Of a stretch of 64,000 nucleotides of DNA, positions 18,334 to 27,618 are shown one piece after another. The notes below the pieces were generated by a model. That model saw only the letters and a list, made by a program, of their open reading frames with translations. It was not told the DNA's origin and made no database searches. Numbering within the stretch: the first letter of the stretch is position 1; every line of letters starts with the position of its first letter. The stretch comes from Mesorhizobium sp. B2-8-5 (lineage in GTDB: Bacteria > Pseudomonadota > Alphaproteobacteria > Rhizobiales > Rhizobiaceae): NCBI RefSeq assembly GCF_006440675.2, contig NZ_CP083951.1, positions 1,054,001 to 1,118,000 on the forward strand, in the 5' to 3' direction. The position numbers and the translations under genes were made by a program.

Positions 18334-18420
18334 TATCTCTTTGTTTCGACGCAATTCCGGACGGAAGGCCACGGCGAACACGCCGAACCCAACCGTTCAC
18401 ACTTTTCCCGGAATTGCTGT
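18334..18420. repeat. palindromic intergenic repeat, family A copy 4 (expanded)
   Basis: Has the usual CTCTTTGTTTCGACGCAATT start and CACTTTTCCCGGAATTGCTG end. The centre is about 25 bases longer than in other copies (GGCCACGGCGAACACGCCGA inserted), and the insert is itself partly palindromic. Confidence 0.75.
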
Positions 18421-18447
18421 AGGGTGCCGCGCACGAAAGGGCAGCGT

Positions 18448-18948
18448 ATGAGCTTTGGCCACACGGTTCGGGTCTCGATCATCATCCCGCTGCTTCTCGC
18501 GGCCGCGGCCTGCGTACCGCAGGATGGCGCGCCCAAGTCGGCCGATGCCGCACCGCTGCCGGCTTCGCCTGCGCCGAACCAGCAGCCCGCCGCGCCAGCG
18601 GCGACGTCGATACCTGCGACGCCCCCAGTACCTGCGGCAGTGTCGGTCCCGACAGCGGCCAAGAGGCCCGCACCGCCAACCAAGATCATCACCGATCTTA
18701 CGACGCCGCGATCCGGCATCGGCACGGCCACGTACAGATGCGGCAATGGCGGCTTGATCACCATGCAGAATCTCGGCTCGTCGCTGCGCGTGGTCCGGCC
18801 GGATGGGACGACTGAGGATTTCGCCGCCTCGCCCGCCAACCAGAGCAGCCGCTACCAGGAAGCGGCGACGCATGACGCAATCGTGATCGACGGACGCGAG
18901 GCGCTGGTGATGAAGAGGGGATCCACCCCGCAGACTTGCAGAAGATAG
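18448..18948 (+). CDS. lipoprotein with MliC-like C-terminal domain
   Basis: 166 residues. A lipoprotein signal ends in LLAAAAC (lipobox), so the mature protein is lipid-anchored. A Pro/Ala/Ser-rich linker of about 60 residues follows. The C-terminal 75 residues (ATYRCGNGG.ITMQNLGSSLRV through the final TPQTCRR) have the spacing of the MliC/PliC lysozyme-inhibitor domain, with a Cys near each end. A role in protecting peptidoglycan from lysozyme is therefore possible. Start 18448 is the one that yields the lipoprotein signal. Confidence 0.75.
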   Translation: MSFGHTVRVSIIIPLLLAAAACVPQDGAPKSADAAPLPASPAPNQQPAAPAATSIPATPPVPAAVSVPTAAKRPAPPTKIITDLTTPRSGIGTATYRCGNGGLITMQNLGSSLRVVRPDGTTEDFAASPANQSSRYQEAATHDAIVIDGREALVMKRGSTPQTCRR

Positions 18949-19174
18949 CGCAGTTTGTTGCACTGCAGCGAACGCTGCGCCGACTTCTAAACAGCCGCTA
19001 ATCGATTGAAGCGCGCGGCCTCCAATTTGTCAGACTAAATGATGTTTCCAAAACGTTTTTCCGGCTTTGACGCGGTGCAAAAAGAGCATTAGAAACCGGC
19101 TGTCCGAAGCCATATATGAGGGCGGCAAACGCCGCATTCCCATCGCGGCTCCAGGATGCCGATCTGGGGGAGCC

Positions 19175-19597
19175 ATGAGCAAATCACCAGCCACCCGCGC
19201 AGTTGCCAGACGTGAACGGCCGCTCTCGCCGCATCTGACGGTCTACCGGCCGCCGATCACGATGACGATGTCGATCATCCATCGCATCACCGGCGGCGCG
19301 CTCTATTTCGGGACGCTGCTGGTGGCGGCGTGGCTGATCGCAGCTTCGAGCTCGCAGGCCGCCTTCGACTGGGTCAACTGGGCCTTCGGCTCCTGGCTCG
19401 GCCGGCTGGTTCTGTTCGGCTACACCTGGGCGCTGATGCACCACATGCTGGGCGGGCTGCGCCACCTTGTCTGGGACACCGGCGCGGGACTGGAAAAACA
19501 CACCGCGTCGAGGATCGCCTGGGCGACGCTCGCCGGTTCGATCGTGCTCACGCTGCTGATCTGGATCGCCGGCTATATGGCGCGGGGAGCTTTCTGA
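19175..19597 (+). CDS. sdhC: succinate dehydrogenase cytochrome b556 subunit
   Basis: 140 residues with three transmembrane helices, a membrane anchor of complex II. Signature segments are [25 protein letters not shown] (quinone-site Ser/Arg region) and [13 protein letters not shown], which includes the heme-ligand histidine. The start at 19175 has a GGGGGAG ribosome-binding site; the frame is open further upstream but without support. It overlaps sdhD by one base. Confidence 0.95.
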   Translation: MSKSPATRAVARRERPLSPHLTVYRPPITMTMSIIHRITGGALYFGTLLVAAWLIAASSSQAAFDWVNWAFGSWLGRLVLFGYTWALMHHMLGGLRHLVWDTGAGLEKHTASRIAWATLAGSIVLTLLIWIAGYMARGAF

Positions 19598-19992
19598 TGG
19601 CCGCCAACAATTCGGACATGCGCACGCCGCTGGCGAGAGTCCGCGGCCTCGGTTCGGCCCGCGAAGGCACCGGGCATTTCTGGCGGCAGCGGCTGACCGC
19701 CATCGCCAACATTCCTTTGATCCTGTTCTTCGTCGGCTTCCTGATCGCGATCAACGGCCATGACTACGCGGATGTGCGGGCGGCGCTTGCGAACCCGTTC
19801 GTGGTGGTCATGCTCGGGCTGGTGCTGATCTCGCCGCTTTACCACATGCGCATCGGCATGCAGGTGATCATCGAGGATTACGTGCATGGCGAAGGCCTGA
19901 GGTTGGCGCTGATCGCGCTCAACACCTTCTTCTGCGTGGCAGTCGGCGTCGCTTCGCTGTTTGCCCTGCTCAAACTCGCATTCGGAGGCTGA
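19597..19992 (+). CDS. sdhD: succinate dehydrogenase membrane anchor subunit
   Basis: 131 residues, three transmembrane helices. [22 protein letters not shown] supplies the second heme-ligand histidine and the quinone-site Asp-Tyr. The N-terminal [21 protein letters not shown] is typical of alphaproteobacterial SdhD. The ATG overlaps the sdhC stop (TGATG), and sdhA begins four bases after its stop. Confidence 0.95.
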   Translation: MAANNSDMRTPLARVRGLGSAREGTGHFWRQRLTAIANIPLILFFVGFLIAINGHDYADVRAALANPFVVVMLGLVLISPLYHMRIGMQVIIEDYVHGEGLRLALIALNTFFCVAVGVASLFALLKLAFGG

Positions 19993-19996
19993 CGTC

Positions 19997-21832
19997 TTGG
20001 CCAACGCAAATACAGCCAACACGGCTTCCGCCTACACTTTTGTCGACCATAAATTCGACGTCGTGATCGTTGGCGCCGGCGGCGCCGGCCTGCGTGCCAC
20101 GCTCGGCATGGCCGAGCAGGGGCTGCGCACCGCCTGCATCACCAAGGTGTTCCCGACGCGTTCGCACACTGTGGCCGCGCAAGGCGGCATCGCCGCTTCG
20201 CTGTCCAACATGGGGCCGGACTCCTGGCAGTGGCACATGTACGACACCGTCAAGGGCTCGGACTGGCTCGGCGATGTCGACGCCATGGAATACATGGTGC
20301 GCGAGGCGCCGGCCGCCGTCTACGAGCTCGAGCATTACGGCGTGCCGTTCTCGCGCACCGAGGAAGGCAAGATCTACCAGCGGCCGTTCGGCGGCCACAT
20401 GATGAACTATGGCGACGGTCCGCCGGTGCAGCGCACCTGTGCGGCCGCCGACCGCACCGGCCACGCCATCCTGCACACGCTCTACGGCCAGTCGCTGAAG
20501 AACAACGCCCAGTTCTTCATCGAGTATTTCGCGCTCGACCTGATCGTGGAGCCGGACGGCACCTGCACCGGCGTCGTCGCCTGGAACCTCGACGACGGCA
20601 CCATCCACCGCTTCTCGGCCAAGATGGTGGTGCTGGCGACCGGCGGCTATGGGCGAGCCTATTTCTCCGCCACCTCGGCGCATACCTGCACCGGCGACGG
20701 CGGCGGCATGGCAGCCAGAGCCGGTCTGCCGCTGCAGGACATGGAATTCGTGCAGTTCCATCCGACCGGCATCTACGGTGCCGGCTGCCTGATCACCGAA
20801 GGCGCGCGCGGCGAGGGCGGCTACCTCGTCAATTCCGAGGGCGAGCGCTTCATGGAGCGCTACGCGCCTTCGGCCAAGGACCTCGCCTCGCGCGACGTCG
20901 TCTCGCGCTGCATGACGCTGGAGATCCGCGAGGGCCGCGGCGTCGGCAAGAACAAGGACCACATCTTCCTGCATCTCGACCATCTCGATCCGGCCGTGCT
21001 GCACGAGCGGCTGCCGGGTATCTCGGAATCGGCCAAGATCTTTGCCGGCGTCGACCTCACCAAGGAGCCGATCCCGGTGCTGCCGACGGTCCACTACAAT
21101 ATGGGCGGCGTGCCGACCAATTACTGGGGCGAGGTGCTCAACCCGACGGCCGAGCATCCCGACCGGGTGTCGCCCGGCCTGATGGCCGTCGGCGAGGCCG
21201 GCTGCGCTTCGGTGCATGGTGCCAACCGGCTCGGCTCGAACTCGCTGATCGACCTCGTCGTGTTCGGCCGCGCGGCGGCCATCCGCGCCGGCCAGGTGAT
21301 CGACCGCAAGTCGGCGATCCCATCGCCCAACGAAGCTTCGGTCGAAAAGATCATGGAGCGCTTCGACAGGCTGCGCCACGCCAACGGCTCGACGCCGACG
21401 GCGGTGCTGCGCGAGAGAATGCAGCGCGCCATGCAGGAAGACGCCGCCGTGTTCCGCACGCAGGAATCGCTCGAGAACGGCTGCAAGCGGATTTCGGAAC
21501 TCTGGGGCGAACTCAAGGACATCAAGGTCACCGACCGCTCGATGATCTGGAATTCCGACCTCGTCGAGACGCTGGAACTGGAAAACCTGATGGCCAACGC
21601 CATCACCACGGTCTACGGCGCCGAGGCGCGCAAGGAGAGCCGCGGCGCGCACGCGCGCGAGGATTTCGACAAGCGCGACGACGCCAACTGGCGCAAGCAT
21701 ACGCTGGCTCATCTGAGCGAAGACGGCAAGGTGACGCTGACCTACCGGCCGGTGCACACCGAGCCGCTGCTGGCGGAAAAGGACGGCGGCATCAGCTTGG
21801 CCAAGATCGCGCCGAAGGCGCGGGTGTATTGA
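19997..21832 (+). CDS. sdhA: succinate dehydrogenase flavoprotein subunit
   Basis: 611 residues. The FAD-binding motif [13 protein letters not shown] is near residue 25, and the covalent-FAD histidine lies in [20 protein letters not shown] and the catalytic [10 protein letters not shown] region follow, with [19 protein letters not shown] later. It oxidises succinate to fumarate in the TCA cycle and respiratory chain. The start is TTG at 19997, as no ATG precedes the flavin domain. It is part of the sdhC-D-A-(DUF3052)-B unit. Confidence 0.97.
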   Translation: MANANTANTASAYTFVDHKFDVVIVGAGGAGLRATLGMAEQGLRTACITKVFPTRSHTVAAQGGIAASLSNMGPDSWQWHMYDTVKGSDWLGDVDAMEYMVREAPAAVYELEHYGVPFSRTEEGKIYQRPFGGHMMNYGDGPPVQRTCAAADRTGHAILHTLYGQSLKNNAQFFIEYFALDLIVEPDGTCTGVVAWNLDDGTIHRFSAKMVVLATGGYGRAYFSATSAHTCTGDGGGMAARAGLPLQDMEFVQFHPTGIYGAGCLITEGARGEGGYLVNSEGERFMERYAPSAKDLASRDVVSRCMTLEIREGRGVGKNKDHIFLHLDHLDPAVLHERLPGISESAKIFAGVDLTKEPIPVLPTVHYNMGGVPTNYWGEVLNPTAEHPDRVSPGLMAVGEAGCASVHGANRLGSNSLIDLVVFGRAAAIRAGQVIDRKSAIPSPNEASVEKIMERFDRLRHANGSTPTAVLRERMQRAMQEDAAVFRTQESLENGCKRISELWGELKDIKVTDRSMIWNSDLVETLELENLMANAITTVYGAEARKESRGAHAREDFDKRDDANWRKHTLAHLSEDGKVTLTYRPVHTEPLLAEKDGGISLAKIAPKARVY

Positions 21833-21834
21833 CC

Positions 21835-22269
21835 ATGGCATTGGCGACCACGGGATATTCCGGCACGCCCCTTCCGGCCAAGCTCGGCCTGAGGGACGGC
21901 ATGGTCGCCGCCTTCATTGCGCTGCCTCCGGAGCTCGACGAGCTGACCGAGGCGGTGTCCTTTGCCGGCGTCGATCGGCTGTCCAAATGGTCGGCGATCT
22001 CGGGCCGCCGGAAATACGATGCCGTGCATGCCTTCACCCTGCAGCGCGCCGAGATCGAGGACGGCTTGGCCCATATCGAGACGGCGATCAAGCGCGACGG
22101 CATGGTCTGGGTTTCTTGGCCGAAGAAGGCATCGAAAGTGCCGACCGACGTCACCGAGGACGTCATCCGGTCGGAGGCGCTGAAACGCGACCTCGTCGAC
22201 GTCACGGTCGCTGCCGTGAACGAAATCTGGTCCGGGCTGAAGCTCGTCATCCGAAAGGACCGCAAGTAA
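21835..22269 (+). CDS. DUF3052 family protein inside the sdh operon
   Basis: 144 residues. The DUF3052 pattern is visible: an N-terminal [15 protein letters not shown], a middle segment where a short helix precedes [22 protein letters not shown], and a C-terminal [21 protein letters not shown]. The family has no known function. It starts two bases after the sdhA stop and ends with TAATG overlapping sdhB, so it is translated as part of the succinate dehydrogenase message. No signal peptide or membrane segment, so cytoplasmic. It might help assembly or flavinylation, but that is only suggested by position. Confidence 0.85.
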   Translation: MALATTGYSGTPLPAKLGLRDGMVAAFIALPPELDELTEAVSFAGVDRLSKWSAISGRRKYDAVHAFTLQRAEIEDGLAHIETAIKRDGMVWVSWPKKASKVPTDVTEDVIRSEALKRDLVDVTVAAVNEIWSGLKLVIRKDRK

Positions 22270-23048
22270 TGGTCGAACTCACGCTTCCCAGGAATTCGAA
22301 GGTCCAGCAAGGCAAGACCTGGCCGAAGCCGGAAGGCGCCACGAACCTGCGCGAATACCGCATCTACCGCTGGTCGCCGGACGACGACGAGAACCCGCGC
22401 ATGGACACCTATTTCGTCGACATGGACGATTGCGGGCCGATGGTTCTCGACGCGCTGTTGTGGATCAAGAACAAGATCGACCCGACGCTGACCTTGCGCC
22501 GCTCCTGCCGCGAAGGCATCTGCGGTTCCTGCGCCATGAATATCGACGGCTCGAACACGCTGGCCTGCACCAAGGGCGCCGAGGACATTTCGGGCGCCGT
22601 GAAGGTCTATCCGCTGCCGCACATGGCTGTGATCAAGGACCTGGTGCCTGACCTCACCAATTTCTATGCCCAGCACGCTTCGATCCAACCCTGGCTGCAG
22701 ACGGTCTCGCCGACGCCCGCCAAGGAATGGCTGCAGAGCCACGAGGACCGCGAGAAGCTCGACGGGCTCTACGAGTGCATCCTGTGCGCTTGCTGCTCGA
22801 CGTCGTGCCCGAGCTACTGGTGGAACGGCGATCGTTATCTCGGCCCGGCCACCTTGCTGCAGGCCTATCGCTGGCTGATCGATTCCCGCGACGAGGCGAC
22901 AGGCGAGCGGCTCGACAATCTCGAAGACCCGTTCCGGCTCTATCGCTGCCACACCATCATGAACTGCGCGCAGACCTGCCCGAAGGGGCTCAATCCCGCC
23001 AAGGCGATCGCGGAGATCAAGAAGATGATGGTGGAGAGAAGGGTTTAG
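22269..23048 (+). CDS. sdhB: succinate dehydrogenase iron-sulfur subunit
   Basis: 259 residues. Cysteine sets for three clusters are present: [13 protein letters not shown] plus LAC for 2Fe-2[13 protein letters not shown] for 4Fe-4S, and [17 protein letters not shown] for the 3Fe-4S side. It transfers electrons from SdhA to quinone at the SdhCD anchor. Its start overlaps the DUF3052 stop. The operon ends here and is followed by a facing pair of family B repeats. Confidence 0.97.
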   Translation: MVELTLPRNSKVQQGKTWPKPEGATNLREYRIYRWSPDDDENPRMDTYFVDMDDCGPMVLDALLWIKNKIDPTLTLRRSCREGICGSCAMNIDGSNTLACTKGAEDISGAVKVYPLPHMAVIKDLVPDLTNFYAQHASIQPWLQTVSPTPAKEWLQSHEDREKLDGLYECILCACCSTSCPSYWWNGDRYLGPATLLQAYRWLIDSRDEATGERLDNLEDPFRLYRCHTIMNCAQTCPKGLNPAKAIAEIKKMMVERRV

Positions 23049-23092
23049 CGCGCGAACTCGTTAGCGGTGCTTTGAAGGCAGCGATCCTTCGC

Positions 23093-23250
23093 GCCCCCCT
23101 CTGTCCTGCCGGACATCTCCCCCACAGGTGGGGAGATTGGCTGTCACCGCGGCTTTCGCCAATCGCTGCCGTCGAAGAATAAGCGCTGTTGACGAAGCTG
23201 CTGATCTCCCCCTTGTGGGGGAGATGTCCGGCAGGACAGAGGGGGGCGCT
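23093..23250. repeat. facing pair of palindromic repeats, family B
   Basis: Left unit 23093-23140 (CCCCCCTCTGTCCTGCCGGA then CATCTCCCCCACAGGTGGGGAGAT) and right unit 23203-23250 in inverse orientation. It is the same element pair as at 12121-12312, here after sdhB and before the YceH gene. It could terminate the sdh transcript. Confidence 0.8.
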
Positions 23251-23281
23251 GTCCCGCCGGCGCAAGAAAGGATTGCAGCCC

Positions 23282-23914
23282 ATGACCGATCTTCCGACCC
23301 TGTCCCCCGTCGAAGCCCGTGTCCTCGGCTCCCTGATCGAGAAGAAGGAGCTGACGCCGGATGTCTATCCGCTGACGCTCAACGGCGCGCACCAGGCGGC
23401 CAACCAGAAGACGGCGCGCGAGCCGGTCATGGCTCTGGAGCTCACCGAGATCCGGCGGGCGCTGAGCTCGCTCGAGCAGAAGGGCCTGGTGCGGCAGGCC
23501 TTCGCCTCGCGCGTCGAGCGCTACGAGCATCTGATGGCGCAGCGCTTTTCACTGACCACGCCGCAGATCGCGGTCATCGGCCTCTTGCTTCTGCGCGGCG
23601 CGCAGACGGCGCATGAGCTTCTGGCCCGCTCGGAGCGCATGGCGCGCTTCGCCTCGATCGAGGAGCTGCGCGACAATCTCGACCTGATGATCGGCCGCCG
23701 GCCGCCGCTGATCCAGCTGCTCGAACGCGCGCCCGGGCAGCGCGAGGAGCGCTATGTTCATCTGCTGAGTGGTCCGGTGGAAGCGGCAGCGGTGGCGGCG
23801 CCCTGGCAGGCGGCAGCGTCAGCTTCGGATAGCGATCTCGAAGCGCGCGTGAAAGCGCTCGAGGAAGAGGTCGCGGCATTGCGCACGAAGATCGACGCGC
23901 TGGGCGCCGGATAA
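23282..23914 (+). CDS. YceH family (DUF480) protein
   Basis: 210 residues. The start LSPVEARVLGSLIEKKELTPDVYPLTLNG is the DUF480/YceH signature: two winged-helix domains, the second around TPQIAVIGLLLLRGAQTAHEL, then a C-terminal coiled-coil (LEARVKALEEEVAALRTKID). The family fold implies nucleic-acid or protein binding, but its role is not established. ATG at 23282. Single gene, facing the minus-strand envelope operon. Confidence 0.9.
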   Translation: MTDLPTLSPVEARVLGSLIEKKELTPDVYPLTLNGAHQAANQKTAREPVMALELTEIRRALSSLEQKGLVRQAFASRVERYEHLMAQRFSLTTPQIAVIGLLLLRGAQTAHELLARSERMARFASIEELRDNLDLMIGRRPPLIQLLERAPGQREERYVHLLSGPVEAAAVAAPWQAAASASDSDLEARVKALEEEVAALRTKIDALGAG

Positions 23915-23926
23915 CAACCCGGCGTA

Positions 23927-24472
23927 TCACCTCCTGTTGTAGATGCCGCTGGCCTCGCCCGTAGGGTCGACGAGCTGCAGTTCCCCTTCATCCAATTGCC
24001 AGCTGAACGAAACCGGCTTCAGGTCTTCAGCGCCAAGTTTCCAGTTTCCGGTGAGGTCCGGCCGGCAGCCATTGAACGATTTGTAGGTTCCCGATCTCGG
24101 CGTAAGCACCAGCGTGGAACCGTCCACTCTTGCCGTGCCGGTCATAGACCTCAGCGACTGAACCTGACCGCAGCCTTCGACCAGCGAGGACTGAAACAGG
24201 CTGTATTCGGCACGCCCGCCGACGCCGAATGTGAAGGTGATGCTGCCGCCGCTGCCCGGCGCGCAATCGCCAAGCGGGTCGCAATACTGGCCGGTCGCGG
24301 CCGCAAAACTCCACTGGCCTACGAGCGCCACCGGTATCGGGCCGCGATGCGAGCGGGTCGTCGGCCCGATTCCCTGGCCGAAGCCGTCGGTGGCTGCCAA
24401 GGCCAACGATCCCGCCAGCGCAGCCAGGCCAACAAGCCTCGCCCGCCCCAAACGCGAAAGGCCGGTCAGCAT
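23927..24472 (-). CDS. secreted protein of unknown function
   Basis: 181 residues with a signal peptide (MLTGLSRLGRARLVGLAALAG then LALAATDGFGQG). The mature part has paired cysteines (QYCDPLGDCAPG, EGCGQ, NGCRPDL) and a beta-rich pattern with ITFTFGVGGRAEYSLFQSS, TGTARVDGSTLVLTPRSGTY and NWKLGAEDLKPVSF. I do not recognise the family. The start overlaps the end of the lipoprotein gene by seven bases, making it the last of a three-gene minus-strand operon. Confidence 0.75.
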   Translation of the reverse strand: MLTGLSRLGRARLVGLAALAGSLALAATDGFGQGIGPTTRSHRGPIPVALVGQWSFAAATGQYCDPLGDCAPGSGGSITFTFGVGGRAEYSLFQSSLVEGCGQVQSLRSMTGTARVDGSTLVLTPRSGTYKSFNGCRPDLTGNWKLGAEDLKPVSFSWQLDEGELQLVDPTGEASGIYNRR

Positions 24473-24879
24473 CCTTTGCTCGCCACAAGCTGTTTCAGAT
24501 AGGTGAGCCGGGTGGAGATGACCTGATTGGCGATGGCCATCTTGCCGGCAGGCGCCATGCCGCCATATTTCTTTGCCGCCGGGCGCGCGCCTTGAGCCGC
24601 CGCATAGTTCGCCGTCAGTTGACGCAATTCCGCGCAGGACATGCCGGCATATTTGGCCTGCTCCTGCGGTGTGATGACACCCGCCTGCGACGCGGCGGCG
24701 GAATCGGCGGCCGCCATGGTGCCGAGGCCGATCGCCGCCGAAAGCGGGTTCAACCTGCCGCCGCCGGCCATGGCGCCGACCGCGCCGATCGCAAGGCCGG
24801 CCCCCTGAGGGCTTGTGCAGCCGGCGAGAACGAAAAGACCGACAAGCGACGATATCGGAGAGACAGGTCTCGCGGTCAT
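24466..24879 (-). CDS. small lipoprotein of unknown function
   Basis: 137 residues. The lipobox LFVLAGC follows a short hydrophobic stretch. Then comes a glycine/alanine-rich segment (GLAIGAVGAMAGGGRLNPLSAAIGLG) that could insert in or lie on a membrane. The C-terminal half is helical and contains MSCAELRQLTANY and a final SKGC. Middle gene of the operon; start and stop both overlap its neighbours. Confidence 0.75.
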   Translation of the reverse strand: MTARPVSPISSLVGLFVLAGCTSPQGAGLAIGAVGAMAGGGRLNPLSAAIGLGTMAAADSAAASQAGVITPQEQAKYAGMSCAELRQLTANYAAAQGARPAAKKYGGMAPAGKMAIANQVISTRLTYLKQLVASKGC

Positions 24880-25028
24880 GGCCGGCGCTCGCCAAGGCGA
24901 GGCGGCAGTTTCAGGTCGCGATGGTCGGCTGCGCCTTTGCCGAGCGCGAGAGACAAAAGGTAGACGCGAGGATTGAAGCCGGCTGACGACAATTGAGACA
25001 GCGTCTTGAACAGTTGCAGGTGATACAT
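24876..25028 (-). CDS. 50-residue protein, first gene of envelope operon
   Basis: Starts MYHLQLFKTLSQLSSAGFNP and ends PRLGERRP. The start at 25028 has a strong AAGGGGG ribosome-binding site. The stop overlaps the ATG of the lipoprotein gene, which supports translation. It has no signal peptide and no recognised domain; it may be a leader peptide or a small partner of the two exported proteins. Confidence 0.5.
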   Translation of the reverse strand: MYHLQLFKTLSQLSSAGFNPRVYLLSLALGKGAADHRDLKLPPRLGERRP

Positions 25029-25275
25029 CGAACCCCCTTCGATCGTTTCCGAATGCGCTGCCGGCTTTGCCGAAGCGCGCCGCAAACTAGGCGAGGCCGG
25101 CGAGGGGCAGCTTGGACGAGGCGGCCCTTAAAGCGGCCAAAACGGCCCTGTATTGACGTTTCGGGAACCTCGGCGCATATCAGCGCGCCTCTGGAGCCGG
25201 TTCGTCCACAGCGGGAACCGGGCTCCAAAATTGGCGATGGTCCTGCGGGCCATCCGTCAGAGGCAGGGGGTGCCG

Positions 25276-26241
25276 ATGACTGCGGCAAGGGGGCCGTCGG
25301 CTTCGTTCAGGCTGGTCACGGACATGGTCCCGGAGCGGGATCGTGTCGAGGTCATGCGCGAGGTCTATGGCCGCACGGTGCTGAAGGTTGATCTCGATCC
25401 GCTCGACCCGACGCATGTCGATATGCGGGTGCGCGCGCTGCCGGGGCTGGGCATCGCTACGGGCACCTGCTCGGCATTCCGGGTCTATCATTCGACGACG
25501 CTGATCGACAGCGACGATCTTGTCCTGCTCGCGGCACTGGACGGCGCAAGCGTGATGAAGCATCGCGGCCGTGAGGAGCCGGTCGGCGGCGGCCACGCGC
25601 TGATGATGAGCGGTGAAGAAGTCGGCCTCAACGTCATCCAGCCGGGCGGCATCCGCTTCGTCAATATGAGCTTTTCCCTCAAACAGCTTTCGCCGCTGAT
25701 CGGCGATCCCGCGATCGCGCTGATGCGGCCGCTACCGACCGGCACCGGAGCGATGCGGCTGCTGATCGACTATGTCCATTCGGTCCAGGATGCGGGCGAC
25801 GGGCTCAGCCCGGAAGAGCTGCATGTGGCGGCAACGCATATCTTCGATCTGGCGGCGCTTGCCATCGGCGGGACGAGGGACGCGGTGGAAATCGCGCGCG
25901 GGCGCGGCGTACGAGTGGCGCGGCTGCGTGCCATCAAGGCAGACATCATCGCCAGAGGCGGCGACCTTTCGGCCGAGGATGTCGCCAGGCGTCACCGGCT
26001 TTCGACGCGCTATGTGCGCAAGTTGTTCGAAAGCGACGGCACGTCTTTGTCGGAGTTCATGCTGCGCCAGCGGCTGCTGCACGTGCATCGCATGCTCTGC
26101 GACCCGCGCAACGCCGGGCGCAGCATCACCGCGATCGCGTTCGAGGCCGGCTTCAACGACCTCTCCTATTTCAACCGGGCGTTCCGGCGCCGCTATGACG
26201 CGACGCCGTCGGATGTCCGTGCCGCCGCTCTCAAGGGTTGA
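25276..26241 (+). CDS. AraC-family transcriptional regulator
   Basis: 321 residues. The N-terminal 200 residues form a cupin-like sensor of the AraC-binding-2 type (RVYHSTTLIDSDDL, GHALMMSGEEVGLN). The C-terminal HTH_18 domain shows DVARRHRLSTRYVRKLFE and the second helix-turn-helix RSITAIAFEAGFNDLSYFNRAFRRRYDATPSDVR. A GAGGCAGGGGG ribosome-binding site favours ATG 25276 over the longer frame. The inducer and targets are unknown; OsmC is convergent. Confidence 0.9.
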   Translation: MTAARGPSASFRLVTDMVPERDRVEVMREVYGRTVLKVDLDPLDPTHVDMRVRALPGLGIATGTCSAFRVYHSTTLIDSDDLVLLAALDGASVMKHRGREEPVGGGHALMMSGEEVGLNVIQPGGIRFVNMSFSLKQLSPLIGDPAIALMRPLPTGTGAMRLLIDYVHSVQDAGDGLSPEELHVAATHIFDLAALAIGGTRDAVEIARGRGVRVARLRAIKADIIARGGDLSAEDVARRHRLSTRYVRKLFESDGTSLSEFMLRQRLLHVHRMLCDPRNAGRSITAIAFEAGFNDLSYFNRAFRRRYDATPSDVRAAALKG

Positions 26242-26268
26242 CTGCCGAGGGCGACGCCGTTTCCCGTC

Positions 26269-26694
26269 TCACCCCAATTTCGCGTCCAGCGACACTTTGA
26301 TCGCGCCCAGCGCCTTCGACACCGGGCATTCGGCCTTGGCCTTCTCGGCCAGCTCCTTGAATTTCGCCGCGTCGATGCCCGGCACCTTGCCGACCAGGGT
26401 GATGGCGCTGCCGGTGATGCCGGTGCCGGGCACCAGCGTCACGACCGCCTTGGCGTCGAGCTCGGTGGCCGGCGTGCCGTTCTCGGCCAAAAAATGCGAA
26501 AGCTGCATGGCGTAGCAGCCGGCATGGGCGGCGGCGATCAGCTCTTCCGGATTGGTGCCGGACTTGCCGCTCTCGTCCTCGAAACGAGCCTTGAACGAAT
26601 AGGGCGTGCCCTTCAAGGTGCCGCTCTGGGTGTCGAGCGTGCCCTTGCCCTCTTTCAAATTGCCTTTCCAGACGGCGTTTGCGGTGCGGTCCAT
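26269..26694 (-). CDS. osmC: OsmC family peroxiredoxin-like protein
   Basis: 141 residues. Thiol peroxidase of the OsmC branch, distinct from the Ohr at 10146: the two cysteines are C60 in AAHAGCYAMQLS and C123 in KAECPVSKALG. The N-terminal AVWKGNLKEGKG and GTNPEELIAAAHAGC segments are diagnostic. It detoxifies organic hydroperoxides and is often osmotically induced. AGGAGG-like sequence precedes ATG 26694. Confidence 0.92.
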   Translation of the reverse strand: MDRTANAVWKGNLKEGKGTLDTQSGTLKGTPYSFKARFEDESGKSGTNPEELIAAAHAGCYAMQLSHFLAENGTPATELDAKAVVTLVPGTGITGSAITLVGKVPGIDAAKFKELAEKAKAECPVSKALGAIKVSLDAKLG

Positions 26695-26907
26695 GAAGTC
26701 CTCCTGGTCTGTCGGGGTTCTCGCCGGCAGGCGCCGGCGTTCCCTGTGACTATAGCGCGAGCGGGCCGGAAGACCATCCATGGCCTCGTATGATTGAGGT
26801 CGCGCGACGCGCTTCGAAAATTCTCCAAAAAAGCGCGTGCAAAAATGTCGACTTCCCGTCTGCCCGACCGTCCTGCGGGCGGCCATTCGCGGCCGATGGA
26901 GGTTAAG

Positions 26908-27126
26908 ATGGACAATCTGTTTCTTGCGATTTGGGGACGGCCGGGGCGAAAAGGCCGGCGACTCGAAGAGTTCTGGCTGGATCCGCCGGCGCCCGGCTTC
27001 GGCCGGCTGGCGGCGGCCATCGCCATCATCGGCGTCGCGGCGTGCCTACTCGACCATGCGGCGACGGCAAGCAAGACCGACACCGTCGCCTCCTATAAAT
27101 CATCAACGAAAGGGAGCTCGAAATGA
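26908..27126 (+). CDS. small membrane protein, coupled to YciI gene
   Basis: 72 residues. A basic and aromatic N-terminus (MDNLFLAIWGRPGRKGRRLEE) is followed by one hydrophobic segment (LAAAIAIIGVAACLLDHAA) and a serine/lysine tail. GGAGG five bases before ATG 26908 fixes the start; longer frames are open upstream. Its stop overlaps the start of the YciI-like gene. Function unknown. Confidence 0.65.
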   Translation: MDNLFLAIWGRPGRKGRRLEEFWLDPPAPGFGRLAAAIAIIGVAACLLDHAATASKTDTVASYKSSTKGSSK

Positions 27127-27479
27127 AATATGTCCTGCTGGTCTATGGCGAGGAAAAGGACCTCTTCGCGCTTACCCCTGAGCGCGCGGCCAAGCTCGAT
27201 GCCGATTCGCTCGCCTATGACAGGGAGCTCGACCGGCAAGGCAAGCTGATCGTCGCGCAGGCGCTGCAACCGGTGAAGATGTCGAAGTCGCTCAGGCGGC
27301 GCCAAGGCAAACGGCTGCTGACCGACGGCCCCTTCGCCGAAACCAAGGAGCAATTGCTGGGTTTCCTCATGGTCGAGGCAGCGGATCTCGACGAAGCCCT
27401 GGCGATCGCCGACCGCGTTCCGCTGGCCGAGCTCGGCACCGTCGAGGTCAGGGCGATCTACGACATACCGGGGTCATAA
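27123..27479 (+). CDS. YCII-related (DGPF) protein
   Basis: 118 residues. The opening MKYVLLVYGEE and the LTDGPFAETKEQLLGFLMVEAADLDEALAIADRVP block are the DGPF/YCII signature. Such ferredoxin-like small proteins often accompany ECF sigma factors, but none is present here. Cytoplasmic; activity unknown. ATGA overlap with the preceding membrane protein. Confidence 0.85.
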   Translation: MKYVLLVYGEEKDLFALTPERAAKLDADSLAYDRELDRQGKLIVAQALQPVKMSKSLRRRQGKRLLTDGPFAETKEQLLGFLMVEAADLDEALAIADRVPLAELGTVEVRAIYDIPGS

Positions 27480-27618
27480 GCCTGGTATGGATCCGGCGCG
27501 GCTGGCGCTGTCCCTTGCGCGATCACATCTTCACGTTTCTTCACCTGTCGCAACCGTTGCGTGTTGAAGCAGGGCCGCACTTCTCTTATTGTCGCCGCGA
27601 TTTCGGGGGGAATTCGGC

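Larger units (their letters stand above)
18085..18447. other. intergenic region between divergent envelope genes
   Basis: 363 bases. It holds a CtrA-type box at 18143-18157 and a second TTAA spaced by six bases (TTAACCTTTGTTAA) right after it. A family A repeat with an extra internal insertion lies at 18334-18420. No gene seen. Confidence 0.6.

Noticed and set aside
19970-21841. Long open frame on the opposite strand of sdhA
   Set aside because: A mirror of GC-rich codon bias; sdhA is unmistakable and the antisense product is Arg/His/Gly-rich without motifs.
26269-26694. Second Ohr gene
   Set aside because: Cysteine context (AAHAGCYAM, KAECPVSKALG) matches the OsmC branch and not Ohr (C-FESA, ICPYSNA).
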